A stretch of 64,000 nucleotides of DNA from Sporosarcina sp. P33. Lineage in GTDB: Bacteria; Bacillota; Bacilli; Bacillales_A; Planococcaceae. Of this stretch, positions 36,735 through 46,750 are shown one piece after another. Both the position numbers and the translations under genes were made by a program. How positions within the stretch are numbered: position 1 is the first letter of the stretch; the number at the start of each line of letters is the position of its first letter. Under the pieces are notes generated by a model that had not been told where the DNA came from, did no database searches, and saw only the letters and a list, made by a program, of their open reading frames with translations. The DNA lies in the NCBI RefSeq assembly GCF_002077155.1, contig NZ_CP015027.1, positions 2,768,501 through 2,832,500 on the forward strand. The letters run 5' to 3'.

Positions 36735-37712
36735 ATGGCACAGTTGACAATGATTCAAGCAATTACAGATGCGCTCCGCACTGAACTGAAAGCAGACGAA
36801 AATGTATTGCTGTTTGGTGAAGACGTAGGGGCAAACGGAGGTGTCTTCCGCGCAACGGAAGGCCTCCATCAAGAATTCGGGGAAGACCGCGTATTTGATA
36901 CGCCGCTCGCAGAATCCGGTATTGGCGGATTGGCGATCGGACTGGCGCTTACAGGGTTCCGTCCAATTATGGAAATCCAATTCTTCGGCTTCTTGTTTGA
37001 AGTAATGGATTCTGTCAGTGGACAGATGGCAAGAATGAGTTTCAGAACTGGCGGACACTTCAATGCGCCGATTACCATCCGTGCGCCATTCGGCGGCGGT
37101 GTAGCGACACCGGAAATGCATGCGGACAGCCTCGAAGGGCTTGTGGCTGCACAGCCTGGCTTAACGGTCGTAATCCCGTCGACTCCTTACGACGCAAAAG
37201 GCCTTTTAATTTCTGCAATCAAGAGTGACGACCCAGTCATTTTCTTAGAACATATGAAGTTATATCGCTCATTCAGACAGGAAGTGCCGGAGGAAGAGTA
37301 CACGATTCCTTTAGGGAAAGCTGATGTGAAGCGTGAAGGTACGGACCTGACAATCATTGCCTATGGTGCGATGGTTCAGGAAAGCTTAAAGGCTGCTGAA
37401 GCGCTTGAGAAAGAGAACTACTCAGTTGAAGTAGTTGATCTTCGTACGATTCAGCCGCTCGATGTTGAAACAATTATTCAATCCGTAGAAAAGACAAACC
37501 GAGCAATTGTTGTTCAAGAAGCACAGCGTCAGGCAGGCATTGCTGCGAATGTTGTCGCTGAAATTACCGAACGTGCTATTTTAAGCCTGGAAGCACCTGT
37601 GCTGCGTGTAACTGCGCCAGACACGGTCTATCCGTTTGCAGCTGGTGAGAATACATGGCTGCCTAATGCAAAAGATATTGCGGCGAAAGCAAAAGAAGTA
37701 CTGACATTCTAA
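36735..37712 (+). CDS. pdhB: Pyruvate dehydrogenase E1 beta subunit
   Basis: A 325-residue partner of PdhA, start [14 protein letters not shown]. It contains the conserved [15 protein letters not shown] near residue 30 and the [12 protein letters not shown] segment. It begins 3 bases after the pdhA stop, with AAAGGAG inside the end of pdhA. Confidence 0.95.
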   Translation: MAQLTMIQAITDALRTELKADENVLLFGEDVGANGGVFRATEGLHQEFGEDRVFDTPLAESGIGGLAIGLALTGFRPIMEIQFFGFLFEVMDSVSGQMARMSFRTGGHFNAPITIRAPFGGGVATPEMHADSLEGLVAAQPGLTVVIPSTPYDAKGLLISAIKSDDPVIFLEHMKLYRSFRQEVPEEEYTIPLGKADVKREGTDLTIIAYGAMVQESLKAAEALEKENYSVEVVDLRTIQPLDVETIIQSVEKTNRAIVVQEAQRQAGIAANVVAEITERAILSLEAPVLRVTAPDTVYPFAAGENTWLPNAKDIAAKAKEVLTF

Positions 37713-37746
37713 TTACTGACAGAACAAACGAGGAAGGGTGAATTAC

Positions 37747-39135
37747 GTGACTTATGAATTTCGATTGCCAGACATTGGTGAAGGTATACACGAAGGGGAA
37801 ATCGTCAAATGGTTCGTGAAGCCGGGCGATGAAATCCAGGAAGATGATACATTGCTGGAAGTGCAAAATGATAAATCTGTAGTAGAAATCCCGTCACCTG
37901 TATCGGGAACGGTAGAAGAAATATATGTGACAGAAGGTACAGTGGCGGTTGTGGGAGATAAGCTGATCCGCTTCGACGCACCGGATCACGGGATTCCGGA
38001 TCATGACGATCATGAAGAAGAGAGTGCAGATTCTTCATCCGAAGAAGCAAGTGCAGAAAAATCTCATGAGCAAGTAGGGGAAGCACTGGGCAGCCAAGGT
38101 TCAGCGAAACCTGAACAGGCTCCAGCAGAGCAGCCGGCAGCAGAACAGAAAACGGAGCAGGCGCCTAAAGCCTCGCGTGATGACGCAGATGAAACTCGCC
38201 GTGTCATTGCGATGCCTTCTGTCCGCAAGTATGCACGTGAACAAGACGTTGCGATTGCGCAAGTGTCAGGCAGCGGCAAAAACGGCCGTGTGTTAAAAGA
38301 AGATGTGGATTTATTCAAATCAGGAGGACAGCAGCAGACTGCAGCAGAAACAGCTGATGCGCAGCAAAATGCTGAAACTGTAATGGATACGCAGGCAGTA
38401 TCTGAAAAGCAGACACCTGTGCTTGAAGGAGAATTCCCTGAAACACGCGAGAAGATGACTCCGATGCGAAAAGCAATTTCAAAAGCTATGTCGAATTCCA
38501 AACATACAGCGGCTCACGTTACATTGCTGGATGAAGTAGATGTAACAGCGCTCGTCGCGCACCGTAAAGAATTTAAAGCGATCGCTGCAGAAAGAGATAT
38601 TAAACTGACGTATCTTCCGTATGTAGTGAAAGCGCTAGTTGCGACATTGCGTGAATTCCCGCAATTGAACACATCGCTGGATGATGCAACAGAAGAGTTA
38701 ATCCAAAAACATTATTATAATATCGGAATTGCCGCAGATACAGACCGCGGACTTATGGTTCCAGTTGTTAAAAATGCAGACCGTAAATCAGTATTCGCTA
38801 TTTCCAGCGAAGTAAATGAACTGGCCGGAAAAGCTCGCGATGGAAAACTTCAGGCATCTGAAATGAGAGGCGCGTCGTGCACAATCACAAATATCGGCTC
38901 AGCAGGCGGACAGTGGTTCACGCCAATTATTAACCATCCTGAAGTAGCTATTTTAGGAGTCGGAAGAATTTCTGAAAAACCTGTGGTGAAAAATGGTGAA
39001 ATTGTAGCGGCACCTATGTTAGCATTATCCTTAGTGTTCGATCACCGAGTAATTGATGGCGTAACGGGGCAATTAGCGTTAAACTATCTTAAGGAATTAC
39101 TAGGGAACCCATCACTTTTATTAATGGAGGCGTAA
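37747..39135 (+). CDS. pdhC: Dihydrolipoyl acetyltransferase E2 of PDH
   Basis: A 462-residue core subunit. It has one lipoyl domain (about 1-80) with the lipoylated Lys in QNDKSVVE, a long Ala/Glu/Gln/Pro linker, and the E1/E3-binding domain near 155-190 ([20 protein letters not shown]). A second linker and the catalytic domain with DHRVIDG near the C-terminus follow. It transfers acetyl groups to CoA. Start GTG 37747 fits GAGGAAGGG better than GTG 37738. Confidence 0.94.
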   Translation: MTYEFRLPDIGEGIHEGEIVKWFVKPGDEIQEDDTLLEVQNDKSVVEIPSPVSGTVEEIYVTEGTVAVVGDKLIRFDAPDHGIPDHDDHEEESADSSSEEASAEKSHEQVGEALGSQGSAKPEQAPAEQPAAEQKTEQAPKASRDDADETRRVIAMPSVRKYAREQDVAIAQVSGSGKNGRVLKEDVDLFKSGGQQQTAAETADAQQNAETVMDTQAVSEKQTPVLEGEFPETREKMTPMRKAISKAMSNSKHTAAHVTLLDEVDVTALVAHRKEFKAIAAERDIKLTYLPYVVKALVATLREFPQLNTSLDDATEELIQKHYYNIGIAADTDRGLMVPVVKNADRKSVFAISSEVNELAGKARDGKLQASEMRGASCTITNIGSAGGQWFTPIINHPEVAILGVGRISEKPVVKNGEIVAAPMLALSLVFDHRVIDGVTGQLALNYLKELLGNPSLLLMEA

Positions 39136-39140
39136 AGCAA

Positions 39141-40553
39141 ATGGTAGTAGGAGATTTTCCAATTGAAGTAGACACGCTCGTAGTAGGTTCAGGCCCAGGG
39201 GGATATGTTGCAGCAATTCGTGCAGCACAACTTGGTCAGAAAGTAACAATCGTAGAAAAAGGAAAAATCGGCGGCGTTTGTTTAAACGTTGGATGTATTC
39301 CGTCCAAAGCGTTGATTTCTGTCGGGCACCGTTTTGTGTCCGCTCAGAATTCCGATACTATGGGAATCACTGCGAAGTCTGTCGAACTTGATTTTTCAAA
39401 AGCTATGAAGTTTAAGGAAGGCGTCGTCTCAAAACTGACAGGCGGCGTGTCAGGTCTGTTAAAAGGCAATAAAGTAGAGACAGTTGAAGGAGAAGCATAC
39501 TTTGTGGATGCTAATACTGTACGTGTAATGACAGAATCATCTGCTCAAACGTACAAGTTCAACAATGTCATTATTGCAACTGGCTCACGTCCTGTTGAAA
39601 TTCCATCCTTCAAATTTTCTGACCGCGTAATCAATTCTACGGGTGCTCTTAATTTGAAAGAGCTGCCGAAAAAGCTTGTCGTTGTCGGCGGCGGCTATAT
39701 CGGTACAGAGCTTGGTTCAGCTTATGCAAACCTTGGTTCTGAAGTAACGATTCTTGAAGGTGCGGACGATATTCTGGCAGGATTCGAAAAGCAAATGACG
39801 CAAATCGTCAAAAAAGGCCTGAAGAAAAAAGGTGTGGAAGTTGTTGTAAAAGCATCTGCTAAAGGCGTGGAAGAAACAAAAGACGGCGTCGTAGTAACAT
39901 ACGAAGCAAAAGGTGAAGAAGTGAAGATTGAAGCGGACTACGTTCTTGTAACAGTTGGCCGCCGACCAAACACGGATGAAATCGGCTTGGAAGGTCTTGG
40001 CTTGAATATGACTGACCGCGGTTTGATCGAAGTGGACAAGCAGTGCCGTACGAACGTGCCGAATGTTTATGCAATCGGTGATATCGTTGCGGGACCTCAG
40101 CTTGCACATAAAGCTTCTTATGAGGCGAAAATTGCTGCGGAAGCTATCTCAGGCGAAAAATCTGAAGTAGATTACATGGCAATCCCTGCTGTCTGCTTCA
40201 CAGATCCTGAACTTGCGACTGTAGGCTTGAACGAAAAACAGGCAAAAGATGAAGGATATGAAGTAGTTACCGGTAAATTCCCGTTCGCTGCAAACGGCCG
40301 CGCACTTTCACTGGATGCGACAGAAGGCTTTGTAAAGCTTGTGGCGCGTAAAGAAGACGGTTTATTGCTGGGCGCTCAAATCGTTGGGGAAAACGCTTCT
40401 GATATGATCGCAGAACTCGGATTGGCGATTGAAGCGGGAATGACATTGGAAGACGTTTCCATGACAATTCATGCTCACCCGACATTGGGAGAAATTTCAA
40501 TGGAAGCGGCAGAAGTTGCTCTTGGCAAACCGATTCACATGATGACGAAATAA
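39141..40553 (+). CDS. pdhD: Dihydrolipoyl dehydrogenase E3
   Basis: A 470-residue FAD disulfide oxidoreductase. The FAD motif GSGPGGY is at the N-terminus, the redox disulfide is in [15 protein letters not shown], the NAD motif is [10 protein letters not shown], and the active-site HAHPTLGE lies near the C-terminus. It reoxidises lipoamide for PDH and probably other 2-oxoacid complexes. Starts 5 bases after pdhC with TTAATGGAGG before the ATG. Last gene of the operon. Confidence 0.95.
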   Translation: MVVGDFPIEVDTLVVGSGPGGYVAAIRAAQLGQKVTIVEKGKIGGVCLNVGCIPSKALISVGHRFVSAQNSDTMGITAKSVELDFSKAMKFKEGVVSKLTGGVSGLLKGNKVETVEGEAYFVDANTVRVMTESSAQTYKFNNVIIATGSRPVEIPSFKFSDRVINSTGALNLKELPKKLVVVGGGYIGTELGSAYANLGSEVTILEGADDILAGFEKQMTQIVKKGLKKKGVEVVVKASAKGVEETKDGVVVTYEAKGEEVKIEADYVLVTVGRRPNTDEIGLEGLGLNMTDRGLIEVDKQCRTNVPNVYAIGDIVAGPQLAHKASYEAKIAAEAISGEKSEVDYMAIPAVCFTDPELATVGLNEKQAKDEGYEVVTGKFPFAANGRALSLDATEGFVKLVARKEDGLLLGAQIVGENASDMIAELGLAIEAGMTLEDVSMTIHAHPTLGEISMEAAEVALGKPIHMMTK

Positions 40554-40570
40554 AACAACATGAATTTCAC

Positions 40571-40603
40571 AACCCATGGGAATGTATTCTCATGGGTTAT
40601 TTT
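40571..40603 (+). terminator. Terminator after pdhD
   Basis: AACCCATGGGAA pairs with TTCTCATGGGTT around TGTA, followed by ATTTTC. Confidence 0.75.
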
Positions 40604-40634
40604 CACATTTTGAAAAAAGGGGAGTGGGGATGTT

Positions 40635-41594
40635 ATGTGGAAGACTAGAGTGACAGAATTGTTTGGAATCGAATATCCGATTGTGCAAGGCGGTTTGGCG
40701 CACTTGGCATATGCTGATTTGGCGGCTGCGGTTTCAGAGGCAGGCGGATTAGGCCAGATCACTGCGATGAGCCTGCCGTCTCCTGATGCCTTGAGAGAGG
40801 AAATCCGCTCTGTGCGGCAAAAGACAGATAAGCCGTTTGGCGTAAACTTTGCGATAGGCAGTCATGGCAGATCTTACGAGGATATGGTGAATGTCGCGCT
40901 TGAGGAGAATATCGAAATCGTTTCGGTAACCGGAGGGAATCCCGCGCCGCTGTTTGATATGCTAAAAGGAACTGCGGTGAAAAAGATGGTATTAGTCGCT
41001 GCGAGAAGACAAGCGCAAAAAGCAGAAGAAATTGGTGCGGACGCTGTCATCGCTGTGGGGCAGGAAGGCGGCGGTCATTTGGGCCGCGATGATATCGGGA
41101 CGATGGTTTTAATTCCGAGAATTGCAGATTCCGTCAGTATACCAGTGATCGGTTCCGGCGGCATAGGCGATGGCCGCGGCTGGATGGCTGCGCATGCGCT
41201 GGGGGCGGAAGGGATTGAAATGGGTACGCGCTTTATCGCAACAAAAGAGTGTGTAGACGCATCTCCAGCCTATATTGAATCACTTCTTGCAAGCAGTGAG
41301 CAGGATACGACGATTATCAAACGGACAATCGGTGCACCGGCTCGCGCATTATCAAATGACTGGACAAAACGGATTCTGGAAAAAGAAGCGGAAGGCGCAG
41401 GCTATGAAGGACTGAAAACTTATATTAGCGGGGAAGCTAACCGTAAATTCATCCATGAAGGTGATGCAGATCAAGGATTCGGCTGGGGCGGACAAGTCGC
41501 AGGAATGATTGAAGATGTGCCGGCAGTCGCTGAATTATTTGCGCGCATGAAAAAGGAAGCGCTGTCAATACGTGAAAAATGGACAATAAATTAA
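40635..41594 (+). CDS. Nitronate monooxygenase-like flavoprotein (NMO/FabK family)
   Basis: A 319-residue TIM-barrel FMN protein. The N-terminal PIVQGG, the QEGGGHLG segment with a candidate catalytic His (about 149), and GSGGIGDGRG match 2-nitropropane dioxygenase/nitronate monooxygenases. FabK enoyl-ACP reductases share this fold, so the exact reaction is not certain. ATG 40635 follows AAAAAGGGGAGTGGGG. It occupies the place between pdhD and yktA where B. subtilis has slp and speA. The yktA ribosome site overlaps its stop codon. Confidence 0.82.
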   Translation: MWKTRVTELFGIEYPIVQGGLAHLAYADLAAAVSEAGGLGQITAMSLPSPDALREEIRSVRQKTDKPFGVNFAIGSHGRSYEDMVNVALEENIEIVSVTGGNPAPLFDMLKGTAVKKMVLVAARRQAQKAEEIGADAVIAVGQEGGGHLGRDDIGTMVLIPRIADSVSIPVIGSGGIGDGRGWMAAHALGAEGIEMGTRFIATKECVDASPAYIESLLASSEQDTTIIKRTIGAPARALSNDWTKRILEKEAEGAGYEGLKTYISGEANRKFIHEGDADQGFGWGGQVAGMIEDVPAVAELFARMKKEALSIREKWTIN

Positions 41595-41606
41595 GGAGTG
41601 GCGACG

Positions 41607-41885
41607 ATGGCAGGATATCAATATCCGCTGCGTGCGGATTGGTCAACAGAAGAAATTGTGAAAGTGATTGACTTTTTCAATAAGGTAGAGCAAGCGTTTG
41701 AATCATCGGTTGAGCGGGATGAATTTATGAAATATTACCGCGCATTCAAAAGCGTGGTTCCTTCCATGGCCGAAGAAAAAACGTTATGTAAAGAATTTGA
41801 GGAAAGCAGCGGCTACGTTTCCTTCCGTGCCGTAAAAGCAGCTAAGGAAGGCCGAAGCGGGGAATTGCTGAAACTGAAAAAATAA
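41607..41885 (+). CDS. yktA: UPF0223 protein YktA
   Basis: A soluble 92-residue protein of the UPF0223 family, function unknown. Start MAGYQYPLRADWSTEEI is typical. TAAGGAGTG at 41592-41599 doubles as the stop of the preceding gene, so the two are coupled. GTG 41598 lies inside the ribosome site and is rejected. Confidence 0.85.
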   Translation: MAGYQYPLRADWSTEEIVKVIDFFNKVEQAFESSVERDEFMKYYRAFKSVVPSMAEEKTLCKEFEESSGYVSFRAVKAAKEGRSGELLKLKK

Positions 41886-41927
41886 AACAATGTATCATAT
41901 ACAGTCCTGCCGAATAAAAAAACTGCT

Positions 41928-41970
41928 TGAATCCATGTTGTATTATCACGGTTTCAAGCAGTTTTTTATA
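41928..41970. terminator. Bidirectional terminator between yktA and yktB
   Basis: AACTGCTTGAA and TTCAAGCAGTT form an 11-bp stem with flanking A and T runs. Confidence 0.75.
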
Positions 41971-42041
41971 TATTTTGCTTACTGAAATTCTGATATTTGC
42001 AGATTTATATCTGCCGTATTGTGTGCCCGCATACAGTTTTT

Positions 42042-42668
42042 TTATGAATGAATAACTGTATCGTAAACAGGCAGTAATTGCGTAAGTGTATCTTCTGCAT
42101 AGGCGTAAAACTGCTGTTCGTTCATTTTTGCGGCATCTTCTCTTGGAAGGTGCCGGCCCACTAAAAACTCCGCTTTTTTAACTGTCTGCAGACGGTCCAG
42201 CAACTTTTCGAGACCTCCGCTGCCCGCTTCACAGATTAACTCTGCTTCAGGCTTCATGTGATCTCCGGATACGATGAAATCATCCGGCAATGATGTAAGA
42301 ACTTGCATGTTTTTCTCTAATCGTTCCGCAATGCCTTTTTTATCAGGATTTTCATAAATAATTGCAAGCACGATGAATAAATGGGTGCCCCATAAGCCAA
42401 TCTGAAAGTGAGGCAGCGCTTTATAACCCCGTTTAGCAGGAGCGAATGCCACCCAGCTGTCTGTAGGTGGATTTACCGTTCGTCTTGCGTGTTTTGCGAC
42501 ATGTGGAAAAAACTCACCTTTGCCGTGGGCAGAAAGGCGGTGTGCGAAATGGTTTCCGAGTTCAGCAAATTTAGGCTGAATGTTTTGTTGTAAAGCTGTC
42601 ATGCGCTTGTCCAGGCCTTCAATGGCGAAAACGTCAAATTCTTTTGCTGACCAATAAGACTGAGTCAA
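42042..42668 (-). CDS. yktB: UPF0637 protein YktB (DUF1054)
   Basis: A 208-residue soluble protein of the UPF0637/YktB family; function unknown. Family features include FDVFAIEGLDKRM at the N-terminus, a central LPHFQIGLWGTHLFI strand-helix, and YENPDKKG. The start is TTG 42668 with GGAGGAG 8 bases upstream. Opposite in direction to its neighbours, as in B. subtilis. Confidence 0.85.
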   Translation of the reverse strand: MTQSYWSAKEFDVFAIEGLDKRMTALQQNIQPKFAELGNHFAHRLSAHGKGEFFPHVAKHARRTVNPPTDSWVAFAPAKRGYKALPHFQIGLWGTHLFIVLAIIYENPDKKGIAERLEKNMQVLTSLPDDFIVSGDHMKPEAELICEAGSGGLEKLLDRLQTVKKAEFLVGRHLPREDAAKMNEQQFYAYAEDTLTQLLPVYDTVIHS

Positions 42669-42824
42669 GAAAATCTCCTCCAGTTTGTAATCACTACGTT
42701 TATCTTATCAGTAAACGGGGAATAATTTAAAATAACAAGGCTCCCAACCACTTGAAGTCGCAATCTTCACATACCTTATTATAAGGCGGTCGGAGTCAAT
42801 CACTAATTAAAAGGGGTGCTACTA

Positions 42825-43025
42825 ATGAAACAGGTTGTTCATTTCGTCCGAAAAGAAGATGTTGAGAGAGAATATATCAGAACACTGCATTTGGAACTGG
42901 ATTATGAATTAGCTACTCTTTATGATGCACTGCAAGAACAGGACACGGCACAAGTTGAAAAAAGTAAGACGAGGCTTGCTGAAATTCACAACGAATTGGA
43001 GACGCTAAATGTATTCACGGTGTAA
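42825..43025 (+). CDS. YkzI-like small protein
   Basis: A 66-residue, highly charged, mostly helical protein with no membrane segment. It sits between yktB and yktC, the position of B. subtilis ykzI, and is of like size, but I rest the identity on position. AAGGGGTG lies before ATG 42825. Confidence 0.65.
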   Translation: MKQVVHFVRKEDVEREYIRTLHLELDYELATLYDALQEQDTAQVEKSKTRLAEIHNELETLNVFTV

Positions 43026-43034
43026 GTGCAACTT

Positions 43035-43097
43035 AGTAAAAAGACATCCCCATTTCCTTCAGAATTGAAGAAAATGTGACGGGATGTCTTTTTACTT
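43035..43097 (+). terminator. Terminator after the ykzI-like gene
   Basis: AGTAAAAAGACATCCC and GGGATGTCTTTTTACT form a 16-bp perfect stem enclosing a 30-base loop with an inner CTTCAGAATTGAAG dyad. Confidence 0.75.
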
Positions 43098-43178
43098 AAA
43101 CTCCTGTAACCGTATTCCCTTTTGTTCCGTTTGCTGTATGTTATACTAGCACTAGTCGGAATGGGAAGAGGTGGCATA

Positions 43179-43970
43179 ATGAATCTTAATGCGATCGATC
43201 GATATGCAAAATCGTTAATCAAAGAGGCTGGCCACAAGATACGCGTGTCATTTTTCAGTACAATTGACATCGATTCTAAGGCAGATGCCAATGATTTGGT
43301 TACCAACATCGATAGAGAAGTGGAGAGCTTTTTTATTGAGCGGGTAAGACAAGACTTTCCGGAACATAAAATGGTTTCGGAAGAAGGGTTTGGAGACAGG
43401 ATTTCTTCGCTTGAGGGAGTCGTTTGGTTCCTGGATCCTATTGACGGTACGATGAACTTTATCCATCAAAAACGAAACTTTGCAATATCTTTGGGGATTT
43501 ATGTAGACGGCGTGGGGATGCTGGGCTACATATATGATGTAATGCGTGATGAACTGTATCATGCAGCAAAAGGCGAAGGCGCTTATTTCAATGACGAGCG
43601 GCTGCCGCAACTTGAAATCACACCGCTTGAGGAAGCAATCATCGGCATCAACGCCAGCTGGGTTGCACCGAATCACCGGGTGGAAAATGAAAAAATTATC
43701 GAGCTTGTCACACGCTGCCGCGGCACCCGTTCATACGGTTCAGCGGCGATTGAGCTGGCATATGTATCGTCAGGAAGAATTGATGCGTATATTTCGATGC
43801 GGCTAGCTCCTTGGGATATAGCAGGGGGAATCGTCATCGCACAAGAAGTAGGTGCGGTAGCAACAAATTTAGAAGGTGTAAAACCGCATCTTCTTGGAAC
43901 TGACACATTTATTGTCACACGTCCGGGACTGCATGAGGAAATACTGACAAAATATATCCGACTAAAATAA
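43179..43970 (+). CDS. yktC: Inositol monophosphatase family protein YktC
   Basis: A 263-residue Mg-dependent phosphatase. The metal-binding motifs are EEGFG (about 72), DPIDGTMNF (about 89-97) and APWDIAGG (about 210). B. subtilis YktC hydrolyses inositol monophosphate; related enzymes act on NADP or fructose-1,6-bisphosphate, so the physiological substrate is open. GAAGAGGTGG lies before ATG 43179. Confidence 0.88.
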   Translation: MNLNAIDRYAKSLIKEAGHKIRVSFFSTIDIDSKADANDLVTNIDREVESFFIERVRQDFPEHKMVSEEGFGDRISSLEGVVWFLDPIDGTMNFIHQKRNFAISLGIYVDGVGMLGYIYDVMRDELYHAAKGEGAYFNDERLPQLEITPLEEAIIGINASWVAPNHRVENEKIIELVTRCRGTRSYGSAAIELAYVSSGRIDAYISMRLAPWDIAGGIVIAQEVGAVATNLEGVKPHLLGTDTFIVTRPGLHEEILTKYIRLK

Positions 43971-43972
43971 AA

Positions 43973-44022
43973 AAAGGGGCTGTTTGTTAAACCTGAGAGG
44001 TTTAATTTGCAGTCCCTTTGAG
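43973..44022. terminator. Bidirectional terminator between yktC and ylaF
   Basis: AAAGGGG with TTAAACCT pairs with AGGTTTAA and a distal CCCTTT across the stem, flanked by A and T runs. Confidence 0.65.
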
Positions 44023-44026
44023 TTAT

Positions 44027-44212
44027 TTATAGCGTGCCTTCCCTGCGCATACGTGCTTTTGTTTTAAATCCGTTGCCCATGATCAGAATCAGGGCAGCAA
44101 TGGCAAGGACGACAACCAGCAGACTGCGCATGCCGATTCCAACACCAATTGCAGACATGGAAAGTACGGCGCCGAGTGAATAAATTACGAAAATCCACTT
44201 AATGTCTTTCAA
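44027..44212 (-). CDS. ylaF: YlaF-like small membrane protein (DUF5325)
   Basis: A 61-residue protein with two closely spaced membrane helices (about 5-25 and 29-47) and a basic C-terminus. Size, topology and position beside typA match B. subtilis YlaF; function unknown. Start is TTG 44212 behind GGAGGGATTTTT. Confidence 0.75.
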   Translation of the reverse strand: MKDIKWIFVIYSLGAVLSMSAIGVGIGMRSLLVVVLAIAALILIMGNGFKTKARMRREGTL

Positions 44213-44260
44213 AAAAATCCCTCCATATAAAATTAAATATTATTTAAATGAACGATCTTG

Positions 44261-44269
44261 TGCTATAAT
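44261..44269 (+). promoter_or_regulatory. Extended -10 promoter of typA
   Basis: TGCTATAAT (TGN plus perfect TATAAT) about 44 bases before the start codon; no clear -35. Confidence 0.55.
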
Positions 44270-44312
44270 AACACAGTTGAACATCTGAAATAAAGATAAA
44301 CGGAGTGAAAAA

Positions 44313-46154
44313 ATGACAAACGAACGTACAGATCTTAGAAATATTGCAATTATTGCTCACGTAGACCACGGTAAAACGACATTGGTCGACCAATTACTAA
44401 AACAATCCGGGATTTTCCGGTCAAACGAGCACGTGGATGACCGTGCAATGGACTCAAATGAATTAGAACGTGAACGAGGAATTACGATCTTAGCTAAAAA
44501 TACAGCTATTGAATATAATGATACAAAAATTAACATCCTGGATACACCCGGACACGCTGATTTCGGCGGCGAAGTAGAAAGAATTCTGCGCATGGTAGAC
44601 GGCGTCATCTTAGTTGTCGATTCATTCGAAGGATGTATGCCGCAAACACGCTTTGTTCTAAAGAAAGCGTTAGAAACAAACCTGAAGCCGATTGTAGTTG
44701 TAAATAAAATCGACCGTGAATTTGCAAGACCTGAAGAAGTGGTGGACGAGGTACTGGAATTATTCATCGAGCTGGATGCAAACGATGAGCAATTGGAGTT
44801 CCCAGTTGTGTATGCCTCTGGATTTAACGGGACTGCAAGTCTTTCTCCAGATCCTGAGACTCAGGAAGATACGCTGCGTGTACTTTATGAGTCAATTCTT
44901 GAAAATATCCCTTCACCAGTTGATAACCGTGATGAGCCGCTTCAATTCCAGGTATCTTTGCTGGACTATAATGACTACGTCGGCCGTATCGGAATCGGAC
45001 GTATTTTCCGCGGAACAATGAAGGTTGGAGAGCAGGTCGCGGTACTTAAACGGGATGGTTCCGTAAAGAATTTACGTGTAACCAAACTGTATGGCTTTAT
45101 GGGTCTGAAACGCGTAGAAGTAGAAGAAGCATACGCGGGTGACCTTGTAGCGGTTTCCGGAATGGGTGATATTGACGTTGGTGAAACTGTCTGCCCGACT
45201 AATCATCAGGAAGCACTTCCTGAACTTCACATTGATGAGCCTACGCTGCAAATGCGTTTCTTAGTCAACAACAGCCCGTTTGCAGGACGCGAAGGGAAAT
45301 GGGTAACTGCGCGTAAGATTCAAGAGCGTCTGGATCAGCAGCTTGAGACAGATGTTTCATTACGTGTAGATCAGACAGATTCTCCGGACGAGTGGATTGT
45401 ATCCGGACGCGGTGAACTGCACTTGTCTATTTTGATCGAAAACATGCGCCGTGAAGGTTTTGAATTGCAAGTTTCTAAACCGCAGGTAATTATTCGTGAA
45501 ATCGACGGGCAGCGAAGCGAACCTTTCGAGCGTGTACAAATTGATGTGCCAGAAGAACATACTGGATCTATCATTGAATCTATCGGTGAGCGTAAAGGTG
45601 AAATGCTGGATATGATCAATAACGGCAATGGACAAGTGCGTCTAATATTCTTAGTGCCTGCCCGCGGATTGATTGGTTATACAACAGAATTCCTAACATT
45701 AACGCGCGGATACGGAATTCTAAACCACACGTTTGACAGCTACAAGCCGGTTACATCCGGTAAAATCGGCGGCAGACGTCACGGGGTTCTTGTTTCAATG
45801 GAGAACGGTACAGTCACCGGCTATGGTGTTATGCAGCTGGAGGACCGCGGAACAATGTTTGTTGAAACAGGTGCGGAAATCTATGCAGGCATGGTAGTTG
45901 GGGAAAGCAACCGGGACAGTGATTTGACCATTAACCTGACGAAAATTAAGCATGCAACCAACGTTCGTTCCGCAACAAAAGATCAAACAGTTACAACGAA
46001 AAAACCGCGTATTTTGTCGCTTGAGGAAGCATTGCAGTATATTGGTGATGACGAATACTGTGAAGTTACGCCGCAAACTATCCGACTGCGCAAAAAAATT
46101 CTTGACAAGAGTGAACGTGAACGTGTAAATAAAAAGAAGAAACTTGGCGAATAA
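44313..46154 (+). CDS. typA: Translational GTPase TypA/BipA
   Basis: A 613-residue ribosome-associated GTPase. G1 is AHVDHGKTT (residues 13-21), switch I contains RGITI, G3 is DTPGHADF and G4 is NKID. Domains III/V and the BipA-specific C-terminal domain follow. It aids ribosome assembly and stress or cold adaptation. ACGGAGTG lies before the ATG. Probably co-transcribed with ylaH. Confidence 0.95.
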   Translation: MTNERTDLRNIAIIAHVDHGKTTLVDQLLKQSGIFRSNEHVDDRAMDSNELERERGITILAKNTAIEYNDTKINILDTPGHADFGGEVERILRMVDGVILVVDSFEGCMPQTRFVLKKALETNLKPIVVVNKIDREFARPEEVVDEVLELFIELDANDEQLEFPVVYASGFNGTASLSPDPETQEDTLRVLYESILENIPSPVDNRDEPLQFQVSLLDYNDYVGRIGIGRIFRGTMKVGEQVAVLKRDGSVKNLRVTKLYGFMGLKRVEVEEAYAGDLVAVSGMGDIDVGETVCPTNHQEALPELHIDEPTLQMRFLVNNSPFAGREGKWVTARKIQERLDQQLETDVSLRVDQTDSPDEWIVSGRGELHLSILIENMRREGFELQVSKPQVIIREIDGQRSEPFERVQIDVPEEHTGSIIESIGERKGEMLDMINNGNGQVRLIFLVPARGLIGYTTEFLTLTRGYGILNHTFDSYKPVTSGKIGGRRHGVLVSMENGTVTGYGVMQLEDRGTMFVETGAEIYAGMVVGESNRDSDLTINLTKIKHATNVRSATKDQTVTTKKPRILSLEEALQYIGDDEYCEVTPQTIRLRKKILDKSERERVNKKKKLGE

Positions 46155-46178
46155 TATAGATAGAAGGGAATGTATGAA

Positions 46179-46514
46179 ATGAGAGTAAAAGATTCAGAAA
46201 TGGTCTACAATCGGATGTCGGGAATCGCGCGCATGATCTATGAACTTGCGCCTGATTTCACGATGGCCGGCTATATTCTGTTGGCGCTCGTTTTCATCAT
46301 GTCTGCTATTGTGTATAAGCTTGGATTTGCAAGAAAGATCAGTTTTTGGCGGAATGTCGTCATCTATGCATTTTTATTTATCGGATGCTTAATTTTGACA
46401 TTCCTGGCCTTCTTCCTTCCGATAGTAGAAGGACTTTTTGTGGCCGCTGCTATTCTTATTATCTATCGTGTCCGTCGGATGAACGAACACAAAAAAGACT
46501 CCGTTGTGCAATAA
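46179..46514 (+). CDS. ylaH: YlaH-like membrane protein
   Basis: A 111-residue protein with three likely membrane helices (about 25-48, 58-77, 80-98), matching the YlaH family that follows typA in bacilli; function unknown. ATG 46179 lies 10 bases after AGAAGGG; ATG 46170 is too close to that site. Its last codons are part of the terminator hairpin. Confidence 0.8.
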   Translation: MRVKDSEMVYNRMSGIARMIYELAPDFTMAGYILLALVFIMSAIVYKLGFARKISFWRNVVIYAFLFIGCLILTFLAFFLPIVEGLFVAAAILIIYRVRRMNEHKKDSVVQ

Positions 46515-46532
46515 CAACGAAGTCTTTTTTTG
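46491..46532. terminator. Terminator overlapping the 3' end of ylaH
   Basis: AAAAAAGACT and AGTCTTTTTTT, with inner GTTGT/ACAAC, bracket GCAATA. The ylaH stop lies in the hairpin; the converging ylaI can also use it. Confidence 0.8.
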
Positions 46533-46533
46533 A

Positions 46534-46737
46534 TTAAAAATCTTTTTCTGTCAGATGCGAGCTGCGGTAAAAGACAAAATTACCGGTCGCAATCCGTTTC
46601 TCTGTCAAATCACTGATCCGCTCTTTGCAGGTTGGGCACATATACGTATGAATGGGCTTATTCCGCAACTTCTTGGCGAGTGGATTATCATCTGGCAATT
46701 GATTGATTTGGTCGCAAAGGACACATTTTACGCGCAT
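46534..46737 (-). CDS. ylaI: YlaI zinc-ribbon protein (DUF2197)
   Basis: A 67-residue protein with two CxxC pairs, CVLC (5-8) and CPTC, forming a zinc ribbon; function unknown. Start ATG 46737 follows GAAGGAGTGG. A longer frame upstream overlaps ylaL and is rejected. Downstream of ylaL by 13 bases, same strand. Confidence 0.82.
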   Translation of the reverse strand: MRVKCVLCDQINQLPDDNPLAKKLRNKPIHTYMCPTCKERISDLTEKRIATGNFVFYRSSHLTEKDF

Positions 46738-46750
46738 TCCAGCCACTCCT

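Noticed and set aside
40554..40634. SR1-like small RNA after pdhD, as found in B. subtilis between pdhD and speA
   Set aside because: The 80-base gap holds only a terminator and the next ribosome site; no Cys-rich SR1P-like frame is present.
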